Program-made: the position numbers and the translations under genes
In this document: piece after piece, positions 56,497 to 64,000 of the stretch
Layout of the letters: the number at the start of each line of letters is the position of its first letter
Position numbering within the stretch: position 1 is the stretch's first letter
The notes under the pieces: model-generated
Databases searched by the model: none
The model's input: only the letters and a program-made list of their open reading frames with translations
Told to the model about the DNA's origin: nothing
Assembly (NCBI GenBank): GCA_039105265.1
Contig: JAPFFF010000002.1
Coordinates: 1,550,001-1,614,000, forward strand
Origin: Tritrichomonas musculus
Taxonomy: Eukaryota > Parabasalia > Tritrichomonadida > Tritrichomonadidae
Direction of reading: 5' to 3'
DNA length: 64,000 nucleotides

Positions 56497-57051
56497 ATGT
56501 CTAAGCATTTGACAGGATCAAAAAGATTACAAGTAATACAGAACTGGCTTAATGGTCGTGAGGACCCTGATTGGGATGTACTTCCTACCAAAAAAGAAAA
56601 CAAATATATAGTAAAAAGAAGAGAGCAACCATTAACGAAACCACCACCTGAACCATTAACTAAAACAGAAACGATTGAAGAAAAAGTTGTTGGTTAGAAT
56701 TCCGACCCACCTGAAGAACCGGTAAAAGAAATACCAAAACCCAAAAAACCAATAATAGAAGAACAACCAAAACAAGTATATGATCCAACAATAAATATAG
56801 AAATACTAAACCAATTAAAGCTATTGGGTGAAGAGTTTAAAAACGAAAAGGCAAAGAAAGAACAGAAGAAAATGATAAAAGATGTAATACAAAAACAAAT
56901 GAGAAAACCATATTATCCACAGTATACTCAGCCACAATACTTCCAAGAACCAAATCAAATAGAAGACGAATCCGAAGAGGAACCAATACCAGTAATCCCA
57001 CCTCAACCTATTCGTAGAAGGCGAAATAATATTTTCTCTGATATGATTTAA
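56497..57051 (+). pseudogene. Charged Pro/Glu-rich protein of the capsid block, broken copy
   Basis: Counterpart of 24844 (B) and 12246 (A): SKHLTGSKRLQVIQNWLNG and LPTKK at the start, RRRRNNIFSDMI at the end. It carries about one break, the only damage I see in the visible part of C. Confidence 0.75.
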
Positions 57052-57082
57052 TTTGCTTTTATTATTTTTCTTAAAAGAAAAT

Positions 57083-58660
57083 ATGTTAAATCCAGAAATT
57101 GAACTAAGGACGTCAGCTGAAACATGTACCCAAATTGCTAGCTATTTTGATATTGTTGATAATTGTATAGCCTTATCAGATACCAACAAGCAATACACAA
57201 TTAGTCCTCAAACATCTTATTCTCCATCGCCTCCAATAACTCAAGGCTCATATACAAGTGCAATTATATCACCTAATACGAATAATACAGCAGACATATA
57301 TAATGGATTTATTAGGGCAGATATGGAGGTAAAGATTAAAGAAATGGCAGGACAAACTGTTGCTCCAGCAGATGATAAATATCAATTGAATAGAGTATGG
57401 TTTGGTTTCAAGGATGCTAGAGATGCTGTTGAGAAATATGAAATAGTAGCTAACGGAATAACGATATATACCCAGAACTTTGGTTGCGAAGAATCATTTC
57501 TAACTGCATGTTGCGCCAACGAAACAACAAAGAGAGCAGATGTATATTCAAAGGCTAGACATAAAGATATATGGAATGGTAAATCAGGCAGTAGAACAGG
57601 ATTTATTGTTGATTGGGCAGAAAAATGGGAAGACAAAACATATAAAATTCACCTAAAGATTGATTTAAGAAGGTTCTTACCATTATCCAATATTAAATAC
57701 CTTCCCGCATTCGCAGGCAAGATTGAACTCCGATTATTCTTTTCATGTGAAGGTATGGTATGTTGTCCTATGGGTCCTGAAATGTCTTTACAGAATGAAC
57801 ATAATGTATTGTCAACATACTCATTACCAAGCATCACAAATGAATTTACACCATTAAAAGAACCTATTAAAATGTATGCAACAAAACCAGGAACTGGAAA
57901 AACACTTGAAGCTGTAGACAGGACATTTCAAGTCACTAAATATGAGATTACTGAGTGTTCATCTATTATTCCTTGTTTTGGTATAGAAGATAATATTTAT
58001 TCCAGTCTAGTACAAAGATATGCTGACCCAACTCATCCACTAACATTTCCAACACAAACACTTTCTGTCTATACTACTACTACTGCTTTAAAGAACCCAA
58101 AATGTAAAACCACCTGCACCATTACCCCTCGCTTTGTTGATTCCATATTTTGTCTATTTCCAGAAAAACATACCCATCACACAGTATTTAGGAATCCACA
58201 ATTTAAATCATTCCAATTAAACTGTGGTGGGTATGGAAACATTCCTGCTAAAGCTTTCGGTACCACTGTTGAATACCCAGAGTTCCTTGAATATTGTCAG
58301 AACGCAATGAACATGAATGGAGGACAGAGTGGATTTAATAAAGAAGTTGTTGCATCATTAACCAATGACCATCCATACGCACGCTCTATTGGAAATTATC
58401 CTGATGACCGAACAAGTTTCTTTATTGCTCTCCCAACTGAAACTGATAATACATATCAACAGGGATTAACCTCTTTGTCACCAATTAATTTTGAAATAAT
58501 TGTAACACAAGAAACAGGTGAAAGTACATATGCAAAAGATGTTCAAACACCACCTTTAATTTGTCTCTTATTTGATTCATCTATATCTATCTTAGTTCAA
58601 CCAAATGGTATGCCTCCTTTAGTTCGCTTAGGGAACTATGATCTGACCTCAAGGGATTAA
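57083..58660 (+). CDS. Major capsid protein (double jelly-roll type, inferred)
   Basis: About 525 residues from MLNPEIELRTSAETCTQ. It has all the conserved blocks of the family: SPQTSYSPSPP, NTADIYNGFIRADMEV, RVWFGFKDARDAVEKYE, LPAFAGKIELRLFFSC, FVDSIFCLFPEKHTHH, FLEYCQNAMNMNG, and ILVQPNGMPPLVRLG at the end. It differs from the B protein mainly in a variable loop region in the middle. Start chosen to match the B copy. Confidence 0.82.
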   Translation: MLNPEIELRTSAETCTQIASYFDIVDNCIALSDTNKQYTISPQTSYSPSPPITQGSYTSAIISPNTNNTADIYNGFIRADMEVKIKEMAGQTVAPADDKYQLNRVWFGFKDARDAVEKYEIVANGITIYTQNFGCEESFLTACCANETTKRADVYSKARHKDIWNGKSGSRTGFIVDWAEKWEDKTYKIHLKIDLRRFLPLSNIKYLPAFAGKIELRLFFSCEGMVCCPMGPEMSLQNEHNVLSTYSLPSITNEFTPLKEPIKMYATKPGTGKTLEAVDRTFQVTKYEITECSSIIPCFGIEDNIYSSLVQRYADPTHPLTFPTQTLSVYTTTTALKNPKCKTTCTITPRFVDSIFCLFPEKHTHHTVFRNPQFKSFQLNCGGYGNIPAKAFGTTVEYPEFLEYCQNAMNMNGGQSGFNKEVVASLTNDHPYARSIGNYPDDRTSFFIALPTETDNTYQQGLTSLSPINFEIIVTQETGESTYAKDVQTPPLICLLFDSSISILVQPNGMPPLVRLGNYDLTSRD

Positions 58661-58729
58661 ATAACAAAAATAATTGCGTCTTTCTATTTTAATTATATTT
58701 TTTTTATTATCACTATACATAAATACAAA

Positions 58730-59332
58730 ATGACAGAAGAACAAGTTATAGATTTTGTTACGCTCAAAGATTTTGAAAATGAATATGAAATACTGAATCA
58801 GTACCCCTACACCATTCGTAGAAAGAAAGATCATTATGTAGTGAAGGAAAGTATTAACAAAAGTAATGGATATGTTCAGGTAAATTTAAGTGGAAAGCCA
58901 TATCAAAAGCATAGGATTATAGCCAAACAGTTCATACCAAACCCAAATGACTTGCCTTTCATTGATCATATTTCACGTGACAGAACAGATTATCATTTAT
59001 CGAACTTACGTTGGGTGTCAGCAAGTGAAAATAACAGAAATGCTTCAGGAAGACACGGTGTTTCATATGAATTTATAGACAATATACCAGACGAAGCAAT
59101 TGTTATTACTCACTATGATTTAAGGAATGAAAGAAGATATTTTGCTGAAAATAAGTATTATTACTATTATGATGAAGATATATTCTATGAACGAATAACT
59201 GATGATGTTTATAGAGTTATGCACATTAATACAGCTAAAAGTGGTAGAAAATTCATTGCGACAAGAGATATAAATAATAAGCAAACAACATTCTACATCC
59301 ATACTTTCAAACAACAATACGGATTAGACTAA
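58730..59332 (+). CDS. HNH endonuclease with NUMOD4-like domain
   Basis: A 200-residue counterpart of 27189 in B: FVTLKDFENEYEIL, YPYTIRRKKDHY, KHRIIAKQFIPNPND, IDHISRDRTDYHLSNLRW, SASENNRNAS, then the shared C-terminal domain YEFIDNIPDEA. Same position after the capsid gene as in B, so it entered before B and C split. Confidence 0.85.
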   Translation: MTEEQVIDFVTLKDFENEYEILNQYPYTIRRKKDHYVVKESINKSNGYVQVNLSGKPYQKHRIIAKQFIPNPNDLPFIDHISRDRTDYHLSNLRWVSASENNRNASGRHGVSYEFIDNIPDEAIVITHYDLRNERRYFAENKYYYYYDEDIFYERITDDVYRVMHINTAKSGRKFIATRDINNKQTTFYIHTFKQQYGLD

Positions 59333-59367
59333 AAAAATTTTATTATTATTTTTTATTTCTCTACAAA

Positions 59368-59817
59368 ATGCAAGATCAATATAAAGTATATGATTACATC
59401 AATAATGTTATTTCTCTCGCTGATAACCCAGAAGATTTTAAGGAAAGTAATTTCGCTATCCTTTGTGATCGATATCCAATTCAACTTTCAAAAAATAAAT
59501 ATTTAGCAAAAGTCATCTACATATCAATTAAAGCGGACAAGAACGTATGGAGACTATATCCGGACAAAATTAAGGAATATGATATAGAACACATAGTATT
59601 AAATACTAACTCAAGAAGGAAAATTAATTATAAAATGAATGAGTTTTTTGTTAATGGTTCAAATAAGGAACAAGAATATGGGGAATACAGTTACTACAAT
59701 TATTCAATAGAATTAGCATCTAAAAAGACTAAAACAATGATAGAGGAATTACGTAAGAAATATGAATTAAATACACCTGAACTATTTATCGGTCTCCATC
59801 AAGAGCTAGTTCTGTAA
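59368..59817 (+). CDS. Conserved 149-residue protein, unknown
   Basis: Homologue of 27840 in B with VYDYINNVISLAD, FAILCDRYPIQLS, VIYISIK, WRLYPDKIKEYDIEH and NTPELFIG. The stop is followed by GTCGGAATCTCGAC, a small perfect-stem hairpin that may mark the transcript end. Function unknown. Confidence 0.65.
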   Translation: MQDQYKVYDYINNVISLADNPEDFKESNFAILCDRYPIQLSKNKYLAKVIYISIKADKNVWRLYPDKIKEYDIEHIVLNTNSRRKINYKMNEFFVNGSNKEQEYGEYSYYNYSIELASKKTKTMIEELRKKYELNTPELFIGLHQELVL

Positions 59818-59856
59818 GTCGGAATCTCGACTGACCAATTTTTTTTTGAAAAAGAA

Positions 59857-60240
59857 ATGAATAAGTACGGAAAACCCAATTCAACAACAGTTGGAGCAGA
59901 GGGGACAATGTTTAATGAAGGAACTAAGACTGAGAAGACAATAGAGTTTAATCACTTTGGCATATTTTCTAATGACAATACTTACGCAGTTACGTTTAAC
60001 CCAAGAATTAATAGACCACCAACAAAGTATATGGAAAACAAACCAGTCAAACCACCAAAGAGTAATCAACATAAAACAAGACCATTACACGAACCACCTG
60101 TTAGTATTACAGATGGAGGGTATTATTTGAAGAAAGATAAAGCACCTAAAGCACCTATTCTTCCTCCATACTTAAAGAAACCAGAGAAATTAGGAGAAAT
60201 ACAAGGTAGAGCGGATGAAAGAAATAAAGGAAGGATTTGA
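59857..60240 (+). CDS. Conserved Maverick protein, 127 residues, unknown
   Basis: Family of 10079 (A) and 28316 (B): FNEGTKTEKTIEFNHFGIF, NTYAVTFNP, RPLHEPPVSITDGGYYLKK, ILPPYLKKPEK. Preceded by TTTTTTTTGAAAAAGAAATG. Function unknown. Confidence 0.68.
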   Translation: MNKYGKPNSTTVGAEGTMFNEGTKTEKTIEFNHFGIFSNDNTYAVTFNPRINRPPTKYMENKPVKPPKSNQHKTRPLHEPPVSITDGGYYLKKDKAPKAPILPPYLKKPEKLGEIQGRADERNKGRI

Positions 60241-60313
60241 TACTTTAAACCAATTAATGTTAAGCAAGCTAATATTCATTACTGATTGATTATCAACTTT
60301 TTTTCGAAAGGAA

Positions 60314-60841
60314 ATGATAAAGAAGAGATCCAACAATGCCGGAGTTAACGCGAACGTTTCATTAGAACCTCAAGCAGCAGCTCAGTCAACAAGCAATATA
60401 AATAATAATATTATTATAAACAAAAGGGATGATGGAAAAAAAGAAATTGTTATCACTCGTAATGTTGAATTAGAAGAGAATCAAGAAGAAGAAGCAAAGG
60501 ATGTTAAGTACGTGATACTTGAAACGTATGCAAAAATATTGTTAGACCAGGACAAAGCATTATTATCCAACTTAATATCAAAGAATTGTATAATTGTCCC
60601 TGTTACTGCCTTATCTAATATAATTAAAACAATTATTAAGGCGGAGGTGGTAGAAATAAGTCTTGATGAGGATGTAGGTTGTTGTGCAGGGAAAGCTAAT
60701 CCAATACGTAAGATAGATTCCATTAAGATAGTAAATGATAATGGAGAAGTATGTACTGATTTCAAACAAGTATATAACAAAGAATATAATGAACTAGTTA
60801 ACAAATATCATTTGTGTCTTAAGCATGCAGTTAATATGTAA
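60314..60841 (+). CDS. Conserved Maverick protein of 175 residues, unknown
   Basis: Family of 9534 (A) and 28769 (B): MIKKRSNNAGVNANVSLEPQ, STSNINNN, KRDDGKKEIVITRNVE, LDQDKALLSNLISKNCI, CCAGKANPIRKIDSIKIV, FKQVYNKEYNEL. Preceded by TTTTTTTCGAAAGGAAATG, nearly the same start context as the B copy. Function unknown. Confidence 0.7.
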   Translation: MIKKRSNNAGVNANVSLEPQAAAQSTSNINNNIIINKRDDGKKEIVITRNVELEENQEEEAKDVKYVILETYAKILLDQDKALLSNLISKNCIIVPVTALSNIIKTIIKAEVVEISLDEDVGCCAGKANPIRKIDSIKIVNDNGEVCTDFKQVYNKEYNELVNKYHLCLKHAVNM

Positions 60842-60870
60842 TTATTATTTGTTTTTTTATTTTTATCAAA

Positions 60871-61125
60871 ATGACGAGTAAAATAGACCTAAACCAATTC
60901 AAGAAAACAGAAGTAATAAAGAAATTGTCCAAATCGAAGTCAAGTGAGAATCTGACGTCAATGGATACCCCGAAAAGAGGCAGGAAGAGTAAATATAATA
61001 CCCCTGAAGAAAGACTTGAAGCCAGACGACAACAACAAAAAGAATATAGACAAAGAAAGAAGCAAGAGTTAGAGGAATTGAAGAAAATTGCTGAAATGGT
61101 TACTGCTGAGAAGAAAGAAGCATGA
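60871..61125 (+). CDS. Small bZIP-like / AT-hook-like basic protein
   Basis: An 84-residue counterpart of 29325: MTSKIDLNQFKKTEVIKKL, then PKRGRKSKYNTPEERLEARR and QQQKEYRQRKKQELEEL. Only 23 bp separate it from the 3' end of the polymerase gene on the other strand. Likely DNA-binding. Confidence 0.68.
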   Translation: MTSKIDLNQFKKTEVIKKLSKSKSSENLTSMDTPKRGRKSKYNTPEERLEARRQQQKEYRQRKKQELEELKKIAEMVTAEKKEA

Positions 61126-61148
61126 AAACAAAAAAATTTAGTTATTTT

Positions 61149-64000
61149 TTAGAATTTGATTCTTCGTTCAAATACAGGAAGATTTACTTGTTGGTAAGAG
61201 GAAGATTTTCTAAAACAGTTAGCACCATCAAGGAGGTTAAATGTAATTTCCTCTCCATCATAAAGTTTCTCATATAGTTGCTCAATTGTTATACCCATTC
61301 TTTTTGCTTTGTTCAGGATAACTTGTTTTGGTATTCCTTTTAATCTAATGTGATAGCCTTCATTACCTTTTTCATCAACTAGGATATCTAAGTAACTTTT
61401 CTTTCCTAATGCTATTAATTTCCTTGAATGAACACTACCGACAGCACCATTAAACGAATCAAAGTCACAATGAAACTGTGTCATCTTCTTACCAATCAAC
61501 TCCTTCCCATATTTTTTCTTGAACACCTCAGCTATCCTTGGTACATCTATTTCTCTAACGTGTACGCTATCTGTATCAGTATAGTAGATGTCTATTCCAT
61601 TTTGCTCTGCAGTACTCATTACCCTATTCATAAGATGTTTGCTCCATGACAAGACACTAGCACCAAAATGAGGTAAATTAAAATGACTGTTTATTGGTTT
61701 AACCTTCTTAACATATACATTATCAATTGACTTGTTCTCTATCACCTCTGTTATGTAATTATAGTTCTTCCATATATATTTAATGGCTTTATCTTTTGGT
61801 ATGCATTTAGTTTCAGTTGTTGTTGCCTTTAGGATAGATTTTCCGTAAATAGAATTAAGAAGTAGTTTAATGGTTTGTTGCAATGGATTGTTTGCATCTT
61901 GGTATCTCCTTCTTAGATTGAACAATTTCTCTATAAATACATTAATCTTGTTGTTGAATCCTTTGTCAAAGTAATATCCTCTAATAAACTCATAATCGAA
62001 ATCATAAAACTCCATCAAGTCCATAAAAGCTCTCTTGTCTATGTAATAATTGTTGATGGGGTTGTTGTTAAATATTTTTGACCCTTGATCGTTCCTACTA
62101 AATATTTGACCAAATTTATATGGTTTGTCAGCCTTGCACTTGATCTTCTTGATATTGATTTCAATGAAGAACTGATCAAAATCTAATAATTCTTTCGTAA
62201 ACATATCCGATGAGCCCGCACGATTAGTACCTGAGGCCTCCAGGCGAATTACTTCTGGCACTCCTTTAGGTACACCAGACATAATACTCATTGCACTAGG
62301 ATATAAACTGACTGCATCAAAATCTTGTATCCTTTCCTCTATATATTGCTTTTCATTATTAGCTGTCATTGTTCTACCTCCACTAACGCATCTCTGAATG
62401 AAGTTTTGTGGTTTACCACTAAGTTGATAACACCCATCAAAGCAACCAAATTTATATGCATAATAGTAGCCAATAGAGCTAATGGATATAAAGTTATGGA
62501 CATCAAGCATCTTTGTCTTCGTCTGCTTAAATACTTCTACCAGATCTCTATTAAATTTCTCTACTCCCTTCATCAATACTATGCAATCCCGTTTGCAATA
62601 ATAGATAGCATACTTCATAATATCAATAGCTCCTCCAACATATGCACCACAAGCTTTTGCATTATCTATTAATTGCTTCCAGTCTTGTTTTATCTGTGTC
62701 AATGGTTTCTTGTCTTGGTTCTCCATGTAATACTGTAGTTGAAATTCAAGCGCAGAGACAGTTTTCCTATTTATGTTCCTTTCAGTATATATTTTATATG
62801 CCATTACCTCTTTATGAACTGGTAACTGAAACATCTTACCAAATGAAGCTAATGCAGCAGGGATGATAGAGTAGCTATTGCGGAAAGTTAATCTCTTGTT
62901 AGGTTTATATTTTGTCATGACTATTTGCAGAATCGTTCCACTTCTCTCTGTTATTTGTACATCCCATCCAGGAGTATTTATAAAGAAACAAGCATCATAT
63001 TTAAGGTTATGGAAGTAAATGAGAGAATTGTTCTCCAATGACTTTAGTAATCTGTCGGCAATATTCTCCCCATCAAATATCATTTTATGAATTAACTCTT
63101 TGGTCCTGTACACAGTAATATTTAGATAAGGCATATGGGGTGATACAGTGGTATTAGTTTCAAAATCAGAATAATAAATCCTACTCCACTCTCTCTCCTT
63201 TTTCGTCTCTGATGAATCTATTAGTTTACAGCACAATTCAGGATCATATTCAAGGTCTGTATAATCCGCTAAGTGAGAGTTGTATTCATTCGTTGCTAAG
63301 ATATTCATTTCACAGGACTTGATTTCTCTGAACTTTCCTTCTTTAAATAGCTTGCGAAATATTGCCATAGGTTTAACACCATTTAGGGGTTTATATATCA
63401 TGTAATGGTTCTTGTACAGTAATAAGTCAACAATTCGGTCAAACTCTTTGGCCCATGGTCTCTTTCTTGTATCTATTTTTATTTGTAGTTGGCTTCTTTC
63501 ATCATATTTCTCATCAATCCTTCTTACAACAAAATGGCATTTAAACTGCTTGGCTATATCGTATATCAAGTTATTGGGGATTAACCTAGTCTTGACCATA
63601 AAGCGTAAATAATTAATTTCCTCATCAGTGAATACTCCAGACTGAATGCAAGCATATACCAAACAATTGTCTTTATAGTTCTTCTTATCAACTGTCTTGA
63701 ATATTTGGTACTGTGATAAGTCTAAATCAGAGAGATTAATATAAGGGAAGAATCCACCTTCTGGATTATCGCGATAATCTTCGTCGACTTCAACTTCTTC
63801 TTCATACAACTTACCTTTATTATCTTCTTTATTAATAGTGAATGATGTTTGCTTGCCTCTCTTTCTATTTTTAATGAAGAGCAACTGGTATTTTGCAGGG
63901 ATGAATACATTGCCAACCCAAGGATTATTGTCTGAACAGTCATCATTCAAGTCTATTGTCCCTGATATATGTCCTATTGTTGAATCTAATCTTCGTGCCT
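61149..64000 (-). CDS. polB: Protein-primed family B DNA polymerase (N-terminus beyond right edge)
   Basis: About 950 residues visible, open to the window edge. The frame continues upstream of LNDDCSDNNPW with TIGHISGTID as in the B protein, so the true start is outside. Motifs: YYSDFETNT (Exo I), FHNLKYDACF, YYCKRDC, DFDAVSLYPSAM (Pol A), LLLNSIYGKS (Pol B), YYTDTDS (Pol C), GKKSYLDIL. It has a short segment after the Pol A region, around GTNRAGSS, that is not in the B protein. Opposed to the capsid block as in B. Confidence 0.93.
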   Translation of the reverse strand, partial: ARRLDSTIGHISGTIDLNDDCSDNNPWVGNVFIPAKYQLLFIKNRKRGKQTSFTINKEDNKGKLYEEEVEVDEDYRDNPEGGFFPYINLSDLDLSQYQIFKTVDKKNYKDNCLVYACIQSGVFTDEEINYLRFMVKTRLIPNNLIYDIAKQFKCHFVVRRIDEKYDERSQLQIKIDTRKRPWAKEFDRIVDLLLYKNHYMIYKPLNGVKPMAIFRKLFKEGKFREIKSCEMNILATNEYNSHLADYTDLEYDPELCCKLIDSSETKKEREWSRIYYSDFETNTTVSPHMPYLNITVYRTKELIHKMIFDGENIADRLLKSLENNSLIYFHNLKYDACFFINTPGWDVQITERSGTILQIVMTKYKPNKRLTFRNSYSIIPAALASFGKMFQLPVHKEVMAYKIYTERNINRKTVSALEFQLQYYMENQDKKPLTQIKQDWKQLIDNAKACGAYVGGAIDIMKYAIYYCKRDCIVLMKGVEKFNRDLVEVFKQTKTKMLDVHNFISISSIGYYYAYKFGCFDGCYQLSGKPQNFIQRCVSGGRTMTANNEKQYIEERIQDFDAVSLYPSAMSIMSGVPKGVPEVIRLEASGTNRAGSSDMFTKELLDFDQFFIEINIKKIKCKADKPYKFGQIFSRNDQGSKIFNNNPINNYYIDKRAFMDLMEFYDFDYEFIRGYYFDKGFNNKINVFIEKLFNLRRRYQDANNPLQQTIKLLLNSIYGKSILKATTTETKCIPKDKAIKYIWKNYNYITEVIENKSIDNVYVKKVKPINSHFNLPHFGASVLSWSKHLMNRVMSTAEQNGIDIYYTDTDSVHVREIDVPRIAEVFKKKYGKELIGKKMTQFHCDFDSFNGAVGSVHSRKLIALGKKSYLDILVDEKGNEGYHIRLKGIPKQVILNKAKRMGITIEQLYEKLYDGEEITFNLLDGANCFRKSSSYQQVNLPVFERRIKF

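Larger units (their letters stand above)
52618..64000. mobile_element. Maverick/Polinton element C (runs off right edge)
   Basis: Close relative of B with the same order: type 2 minor capsid, integrase, ATPase, membrane-active-looking protein, charged protein, major capsid, HNH, three conserved unknowns, bZIP-like protein and opposed polymerase. The left boundary is somewhere in 51.66-52.6 kb and the right end is outside. About one break is visible, in the charged protein gene; otherwise the genes look whole. Confidence 0.9.

Overview
The window is AT-rich eukaryotic DNA made almost entirely of Maverick/Polinton elements, which are self-synthesising DNA transposons with a virus-like gene set. 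The evidence is the recurring combination of a protein-primed family B DNA polymerase, a retrovirus-type integrase with a chromodomain-like tail, an FtsK/HerA-type packaging ATPase, a conserved capsid protein of about 530-560 residues and, in one element, an adenain/Ulp1-like cysteine protease. No host gene, intron, rRNA or convincing intact tRNA is visible. Trichomonads are the protists best known for genomes full of such elements, so a parabasalid host is my best guess, but nothing in the window proves it.

Layout. Element A (1-14667 and 46884 to about 51.6 kb) runs off the left edge. In window order it carries a fibre-like gene, a minor-capsid candidate, DNA polymerase, a coiled-coil protein, small unknown genes, major capsid protein, a membrane-active-looking protein, packaging ATPase and the C-terminal piece of its integrase. 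After the interruption come the N-terminal piece of the integrase, a second minor-capsid candidate, the protease, a small HNH protein and three small genes. Element B (14668-46883, 32.2 kb) sits inside the integrase gene of A, is bounded by a 10-bp direct repeat, and has long composite terminal inverted repeats (TIRs). The left TIR of B contains a further foldback structure, D (about 17.5-20.0 kb), which looks like an internally shrunken relative holding a fibre-gene remnant. Element C (from about 52.6 kb to the right edge) is a close relative of B with the same gene order.

How the genes work together. In each element one long co-oriented block (minor capsid, integrase, ATPase, membrane-active-looking protein, scaffold-like basic protein, major capsid, several conserved unknowns, bZIP-like protein) should supply the virion and integration functions. 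The polymerase and a fibre/minor-capsid module lie at the other side. A differs from B and C in that its polymerase is co-oriented with the capsid block instead of opposed to it. HNH/NUMOD4 endonuclease genes appear at four places, which suggests secondary parasites of the elements. B looks young because its TIRs are nearly identical. A is older than B's insertion but otherwise its visible genes look whole. C has about one break in the part seen.

Most interesting structures: the nested insertion; a 35-bp perfect inverted repeat flanking one unknown gene in B; a seven-copy 21-22 bp iteron-like array beside it; 15-19 bp divergent promoters; a recurring T-tract plus AAATG start context; and GC-rich hairpin islands in the AT-rich ends. 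Functions of capsid, fibre and small proteins are inferred from position and sequence character; only polymerase, integrase, ATPase, protease and HNH assignments rest on clear motifs.
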